Of a stretch of 64,000 nucleotides of DNA, positions 60,510 to 64,000 are shown piece after piece. Made by a program: the position numbers and the translations under genes. Position 1 is the stretch's first letter. The number at the start of each line of letters is the position of its first letter. A model generated the notes under the pieces. That model worked only from the letters and a program-made list of their open reading frames with translations. It searched no databases and had not been told where the DNA came from. This DNA is from JANPBY01 sp963851405 (lineage in GTDB: Bacteria > Actinomycetota > Actinomycetes > DATJPE01): positions 372,001 through 436,000 of the forward strand of contig CAWKPB010000006.1 in NCBI GenBank assembly GCA_963851405.1. Direction: 5' to 3'.

Positions 60510-61040
60510 CTACACCAATTGGGCCTTCGCCCAGTCGTAGGTCACCACGGATGCGTTACCAAGTTGGCCGCCCTGCGGGGTGGCGTACTCGGCGAACGTC
60601 GCAATCTGGTAGCCGATGGACAAGGAATGTGCTCCAGGCGGCCGGTCGGCATAGGTCTGCATGGACGTGATCTTGCAGTTCTTAAGCAGCCAGTAGGCGA
60701 CCACCCAGTCCTTGGCGATGCCGCCAGTGCCCAAGTCGGTGCTGATGACCGCGACTGTGGGGATCGTTTTCCCTGTGGCTGCCCAGCCGAACATCTTGGG
60801 AGTCGAGAATCCAGCCTGGATGCCGACATCGAGGGGCTGCGGTTGCGACTTTGCCGTCCCCTGCCCGCTGGCCGTGGTCGCGTCGAAGATGGCGGCGGAC
60901 GAGACGCCCAACCACCAACCGTCGTTCCTGAATAGGCCCGTCAACGGGACGCCGGCAGGCAAATCCGGCGGGGCCTCGACACTGTCGGTGATATCGGTGG
61001 GGCCGGATAGCCCGGCAATGCTCAACCAAGTTCCAGCCAT
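60510..61040 (-). CDS. Hcp-like tube-forming protein
   Basis: 176 residues. The start (MAGTWLSIAGLSG), a loop with WLGVSSAAIF, PLDVGIQAGFSTPKMFGWAATGKTIPTVAV, and YWLLKNCKITSMQTY...SLSIGYQIATFAEY follow the strand order of Hcp, the ring protein of type VI secretion tubes. No other type VI genes are in the window and actinobacteria generally lack that system; Hcp-like proteins of unknown role are known in the phylum. It has no signal peptide of its own. Third gene of a three-gene operon. Confidence 0.6.
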   Translation of the reverse strand: MAGTWLSIAGLSGPTDITDSVEAPPDLPAGVPLTGLFRNDGWWLGVSSAAIFDATTASGQGTAKSQPQPLDVGIQAGFSTPKMFGWAATGKTIPTVAVISTDLGTGGIAKDWVVAYWLLKNCKITSMQTYADRPPGAHSLSIGYQIATFAEYATPQGGQLGNASVVTYDWAKAQLV

Positions 61041-61043
61041 GCT

Positions 61044-61532
61044 CTAGGCCCCTGTTTCTGTGTGGAAAGTGAACTCAAGGTCTTCGTCGATTCGGCGAAC
61101 GGTGTAGGAACCGCGCGCTTGGAGAGAGCCTGAAGTGCCAACGATGGTGAATGTTCCTTCGGTGTTGGCTGGACCGACGCCGACCACCGTAGAGCCATTG
61201 AACTCAAGCGTTTGCAGGTGGATCGGGGCCCGCCCGCCAACGACGTGGCTCGTGTCGAACCGGCCGACGGTCTCCCCGTTTGATGCCTGGAGGCTCCCGT
61301 GAGGCAATGCGGGGGCGCCACGTTCGGGGCGCTTTCCGAACTCAGCACCCGGCCGTGCGATCCGCACGTCGCGGCTTCGCAAAGTGGTTGGCAGCACGGC
61401 AATGGCAGGTAGGTCGGCTGGGCTCAGCTGCTCCGCCCCCACAGTGGGCTGATCACCGCCGAGCCGTCCCGTCGCAAGCCCAGCGAACGCACCGGCGGCG
61501 CCAATCAAAGCTCGGCGCGAGATCTCAGTCAT
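61044..61532 (-). CDS. Tat-exported barrel-like (allene-oxide-cyclase/dirigent-like) protein
   Basis: 162 residues. A twin-arginine-type signal (SRRALIGAAGAFAGLATG) indicates export in folded state. The C-terminal half (GRFDTSHVVGG, LEFNGSTVVGVGPANTEGTFTIVGTSGSLQARGSYTVRR, LEFTFHTETGA) has the short-strand pattern with a late G-x-x-x-A/G-x-G-x-Y that is typical of small dirigent/allene oxide cyclase barrels. Its ATG overlaps the stop of the upstream gene in ATGA. Function unknown. Confidence 0.65.
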   Translation of the reverse strand: MTEISRRALIGAAGAFAGLATGRLGGDQPTVGAEQLSPADLPAIAVLPTTLRSRDVRIARPGAEFGKRPERGAPALPHGSLQASNGETVGRFDTSHVVGGRAPIHLQTLEFNGSTVVGVGPANTEGTFTIVGTSGSLQARGSYTVRRIDEDLEFTFHTETGA

Positions 61533-62005
61533 TGGGGCTGCCCACCTGGGCCGAGAGTCTGAACCCGCCGCGCGTCGATGATGATGCTGCCCCCGGGCCC
61601 TCGCATTCCCACTCCGGTGTTGGTGAGCGCGAACGTGTAGAGCCCGTTCGAGCTCGTGAACCGCAGCGTCCCCTTCGTGGAGAGCGAGGCAGAAGCGAAG
61701 CGAACGGCCTTCTCCTTCGCGCTGCAGCGGACGTTCTTAGTACCTGCGCCCTTGACCGATAGCGCACCGGTCTTCTTGTTGGCGCAGGCCTTGGTCACTA
61801 CCGGGGCTGCCTTGAGCGCAGCCAACTGGGGGCTCAACGCCGTCTGCGCCCCGGCAGCGAGAACCACGGGAGTTGTCTCGCTGCTCGTCCCTGCCTCGGC
61901 CGCGGCGGCGGAATTTGCGGACGCGCTACCCAACGCCCACGAGCCGCCGGCGATGCTGACACCCGCGATCAAAACCGCAAGTGTTCTCGTGCCACGGATC
62001 CCCAT
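61529..62005 (-). CDS. Secreted protein of unknown function
   Basis: 158 residues. Signal peptide (TRTLAVLIAGVSIAGGSWALGSASA), an Ala/Ser/Thr-rich linker, two cysteines (KACANKK, VRCSAKE) and a beta-rich end (TLRFTSSNGLYTFALTNTGVGMRGPGGSIIIDARRV). The end looks like trimeric phage-fibre-type strands but I cannot assign it. GGGAGG lies six bases before ATG 62005. First gene of the operon with the Tat protein and the Hcp-like protein. Confidence 0.7.
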   Translation of the reverse strand: MGIRGTRTLAVLIAGVSIAGGSWALGSASANSAAAAEAGTSSETTPVVLAAGAQTALSPQLAALKAAPVVTKACANKKTGALSVKGAGTKNVRCSAKEKAVRFASASLSTKGTLRFTSSNGLYTFALTNTGVGMRGPGGSIIIDARRVQTLGPGGQPQ

Positions 62006-62264
62006 TCTGCGCCTCCCGACAACACAAAGAGGCAGGGAACTCCTGCGACTATGGGCGAACGGTAGCCCCGACGAAGTCCCCAGGAGGCACTTTCGACAGA
62101 ACCCGTCTGGAAGTACGCAAGCGGCCACGCTTAGAGCCGGCCGTGGAGCAGATGGCCACGCAGGTCCGCGTGACCGGGAGGTCCCATTCAAGCCGTTTGG
62201 TACGCAGTCGTGTTGGCCTGTCGACTTGCAGTACCAACCTCTGGAGACGTGCTGACCAGCAGCG

Positions 62265-63068
62265 TCAAGGCTGGGCAAGCGCCTCGCGAAGTACGTATAC
62301 GGGAACGTCCCGGCCGGTCATCAACCTGAGTTGAAGCACGGCCTGGTGCACCAACAGGTCATGCCCTGACAGCACCGATCCACCCCGAACCGCCCACTGG
62401 GCCGCGAGCGCGGTTGGCCATGGGTCGTAAACCACGTCGAAAAGCACCCCAGGCAACGTCGGGACTGCGTGGACCAGCAGGTCGGTGACCCCTGCGGGCA
62501 CCGTCGAGACAACAATCGGGGCCAACATCCCCTGTTGGGCGTCGGTCCAGTCAGCCACATCAATGCTGAGATCCAGGCGTCCTGCTAGGTCCTGGAGCGA
62601 CGATCCTGCAGCAGGACTGCGCAAGAACGCCTGCACGCGACCGACCCCAACCTGACTCAACGCGGCCAAAGCAGCGAGCGCCGTTGCTCCTCCCCCGAGG
62701 ATGGTGGCCTCGCTGCCGGTGACACCCCGGTCTCTCATGGCCGCCACGAACCCCGGCACGTCGGTGTTGGCGCCTCTCCGACGCCCGTCCGTAAACACCA
62801 GCGTATTGGCCGCTCCAACCAGCTTGACCACCTCGTCTGCCGAGTCCAGCAAGGGCAGGACCGCCTGCTTCAGCGGCATCGTCAGGGACAGCCCCGCCCA
62901 CTCCGGGCCAAGTGATGCCACGAACCCAGGAAGCTGCATCTCGTCGACATCGACGGCTTCGTAGTGCCAGTCCAATCCAAGGAACTCGTACGCCGCGCGG
63001 TGAAGCCGCGGGGACATCGAATGCCCGATCGGGTGCCCGAGAACGGCCGCCCGACGGGCGCGGCTCAT
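62265..63068 (-). CDS. aroE: Shikimate dehydrogenase
   Basis: 267 residues. Reduces 3-dehydroshikimate with NADPH. Shikimate site GHPIGHSMSPRLHRAAY and LTMPLKQAV with the catalytic lysine, ANTLV, NTDVPGF with the catalytic aspartate; the cofactor loop is ILGGGATALAALAAL. The usual GAGG is GGGA here. Start overlaps the mltG stop in ATGA. Belongs to the same pathway as aroC-aroK-aroB-aroQ 20 kb away, so the pilus genes lie between two parts of the shikimate set. Confidence 0.95.
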   Translation of the reverse strand: MSRARRAAVLGHPIGHSMSPRLHRAAYEFLGLDWHYEAVDVDEMQLPGFVASLGPEWAGLSLTMPLKQAVLPLLDSADEVVKLVGAANTLVFTDGRRRGANTDVPGFVAAMRDRGVTGSEATILGGGATALAALAALSQVGVGRVQAFLRSPAAGSSLQDLAGRLDLSIDVADWTDAQQGMLAPIVVSTVPAGVTDLLVHAVPTLPGVLFDVVYDPWPTALAAQWAVRGGSVLSGHDLLVHQAVLQLRLMTGRDVPVYVLREALAQP

Positions 63069-64000
63069 TGGCCAGCCTTGAATTCAGCCTTGAACTTCAG
63101 GAACTCCGCGTATGAGTCGGTGAACTTGGTGAGGCCAGTCGCCGGGTCCACCGTCACGTAATACAGCCACGGACCATCAGCGGGCGCCAGGGCAGCCTCC
63201 AAAGCTTGTTCACCGGGACTATTGATCGGCGCTGGCGGCAAACCTGGATACAGATAGGTGTTGTACGGGGAGTCCACCGTCAGGTCGTCAGTCGACAAGC
63301 GGATATCGCTGCGCCCGAGCGCGTAGTTGACAGTGGCGTCCAGCTGAAGCGGCATGCCGGCATCTAGCCGGTTGTAGATCACGCGGGCGATCTTGGCGAA
63401 GGTATCCGGCCGACCCTCAGCCTCAAGCAAACTCGCGACGATCACCGTCTCGTAGCTGGTGAGGCCAGCCAGTTCGGCGCGAGCCTCCAGGTCGACTGCA
63501 GCCGCGGCCTCATCGAAGCGCTTCACCATCGCCCGCAGCTGCTCTTCGGCAGAGGTGTCGGGCTGCACGATGTAGGTCGCCGGGAACAAGAACCCTTCGG
63601 GGTTGTCCTCCGCGTAGTCCGGCAGCCCCAGCGTTTTGGGCCGGTTGAGGGCCTTCTCTAGCGCCTTCAGTGTCAAAGGGGTCTTCTTGGCGAGGCGGGC
63701 GACAGTCTCGGAAACCTGCCGACCCTCGGGGATGAGCACCTTGTCCTCAACGCGGTTGGCTGGGTCGAGGAGCGCGACGACGGCATCCGCGGCTGGCATC
63801 TGCAAGAGCAGCGAGTACGTCCCGGGCTGGATCTGGACCGCCCGCTCGTTCGCGGTGGCTGCCTGCACGAAGGCCTCCGGGCTGGCCACCACCCCCGCAT
63901 CCGTCAGCAAGATCCCCATCGCGGTCAGCGTGGCTCCCGGGGGAATCACCACCGTGGCCTCACCCGAGCCGGGCCCGGGGTAGTCATCGGTACCCCCGAA
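63065..64000 (-). CDS. mltG: Endolytic murein transglycosylase MltG, 3' part (gene runs off the window)
   Basis: 312 residues are in the window; the frame is open to the right edge (DDYPGPGSGEATVVIPPGATLTAMG), so the start and the N-terminal membrane span lie outside. MltG cuts nascent glycan strands and limits their length. The LysM-like part and the YceG domain are present; the catalytic glutamate is in VASLLEAEGRPDTFAKIARVIYNRL, followed by LDATVNYALG and YNTYLYPGLPPAPINSPG. In actinobacteria mltG-aroE are often neighbours. Confidence 0.93.
   Translation of the reverse strand, partial: FGGTDDYPGPGSGEATVVIPPGATLTAMGILLTDAGVVASPEAFVQAATANERAVQIQPGTYSLLLQMPAADAVVALLDPANRVEDKVLIPEGRQVSETVARLAKKTPLTLKALEKALNRPKTLGLPDYAEDNPEGFLFPATYIVQPDTSAEEQLRAMVKRFDEAAAAVDLEARAELAGLTSYETVIVASLLEAEGRPDTFAKIARVIYNRLDAGMPLQLDATVNYALGRSDIRLSTDDLTVDSPYNTYLYPGLPPAPINSPGEQALEAALAPADGPWLYYVTVDPATGLTKFTDSYAEFLKFKAEFKAGQ

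Noticed and set aside
1..64000. Prophage, insertion sequence or plasmid origin
   Set aside because: No transposase, integrase, phage structural or replication initiator gene was seen, and no long terminal inverted or direct repeats flank any block.

Overview
The window is high-GC DNA with long, densely packed genes, frequent GTG starts and 1-4 base stop/start overlaps. Several blocks are typical of Actinomycetota: nusB-efp-pepQ-aroQ-aroB-aroK-aroC, uvrB-coaE-rpsA, polA beside an ANTAR regulator of the PdtaR type, and an AftD-like arabinosyltransferase neighbourhood resembling Mycobacterium tuberculosis Rv0224c-Rv0228. It is most likely chromosome from an actinobacterium outside the well-studied pathogens. 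I cannot fix the genus. No rRNA, insertion sequence, phage or CRISPR array was seen.

Layout. 0-7.4 kb: small accessory genes (serine beta-lactamase-like hydrolase, DUF998-like membrane protein, methyltransferase-like protein, alpha/beta hydrolase, small monooxygenase-like protein), a class V aminotransferase broken by several frameshifts, a frameshifted RidA gene, and TerC. 7.5-12.9 kb: uvrB, coaE, rpsA and a methyltransferase. 12.9-24.6 kb: a cell-envelope glycan cluster (DUF3068, acyltransferase, giant AftD-like glycosyltransferase, methyltransferase, GT4 glycosyltransferase, a 44-residue DUF2613-like protein, a multi-membrane protein, a flippase). 24.7-30.4 kb: a branched-chain amino-acid ABC transporter. 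30.5-37.6 kb: polA, thioesterase, GNAT, an orphan binding lipoprotein, an ANTAR response regulator, a tRNA with anticodon CAA, nusB and efp. 37.7-42 kb: pepQ and shikimate genes.

42-60 kb is the most interesting part: a complete Gram-positive-style type IV pilus locus, nearly all on the minus strand. From its 5' end it reads roadblock protein, DUF4388/PatA-N (PATAN) protein, MglA-like small GTPase, small hypothetical, pilB, pilT, pilC, pilin 1, pilin 2, an Ig-repeat prepilin, a PilW-like prepilin, a PilX-like protein carrying ricin-type lectin repeats, pilD, pilM, pilN, pilO and a PilP-like protein. The pilin 1 leader carries a sequence closely resembling a cyclic di-GMP-I (GEMM-I) riboswitch, followed by mutually exclusive hairpins around the ribosome binding site. 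Together this suggests a pilus whose major subunit is tuned by a second messenger, whose motor is tuned by a GTPase/roadblock/PATAN module, and whose tip may carry adhesive lectin and Ig domains.

60.5-64 kb: a three-gene exported operon (secreted protein, Tat-exported barrel-like protein, Hcp-like tube protein) without other type VI genes, then aroE and the 3' part of mltG, which runs off the right edge.

Three separate genes (aminotransferase, ridA, the DUF4388 gene) carry one-base deletions in or beside short G/C runs. Some of these disruptions may therefore be assembly errors rather than true decay.
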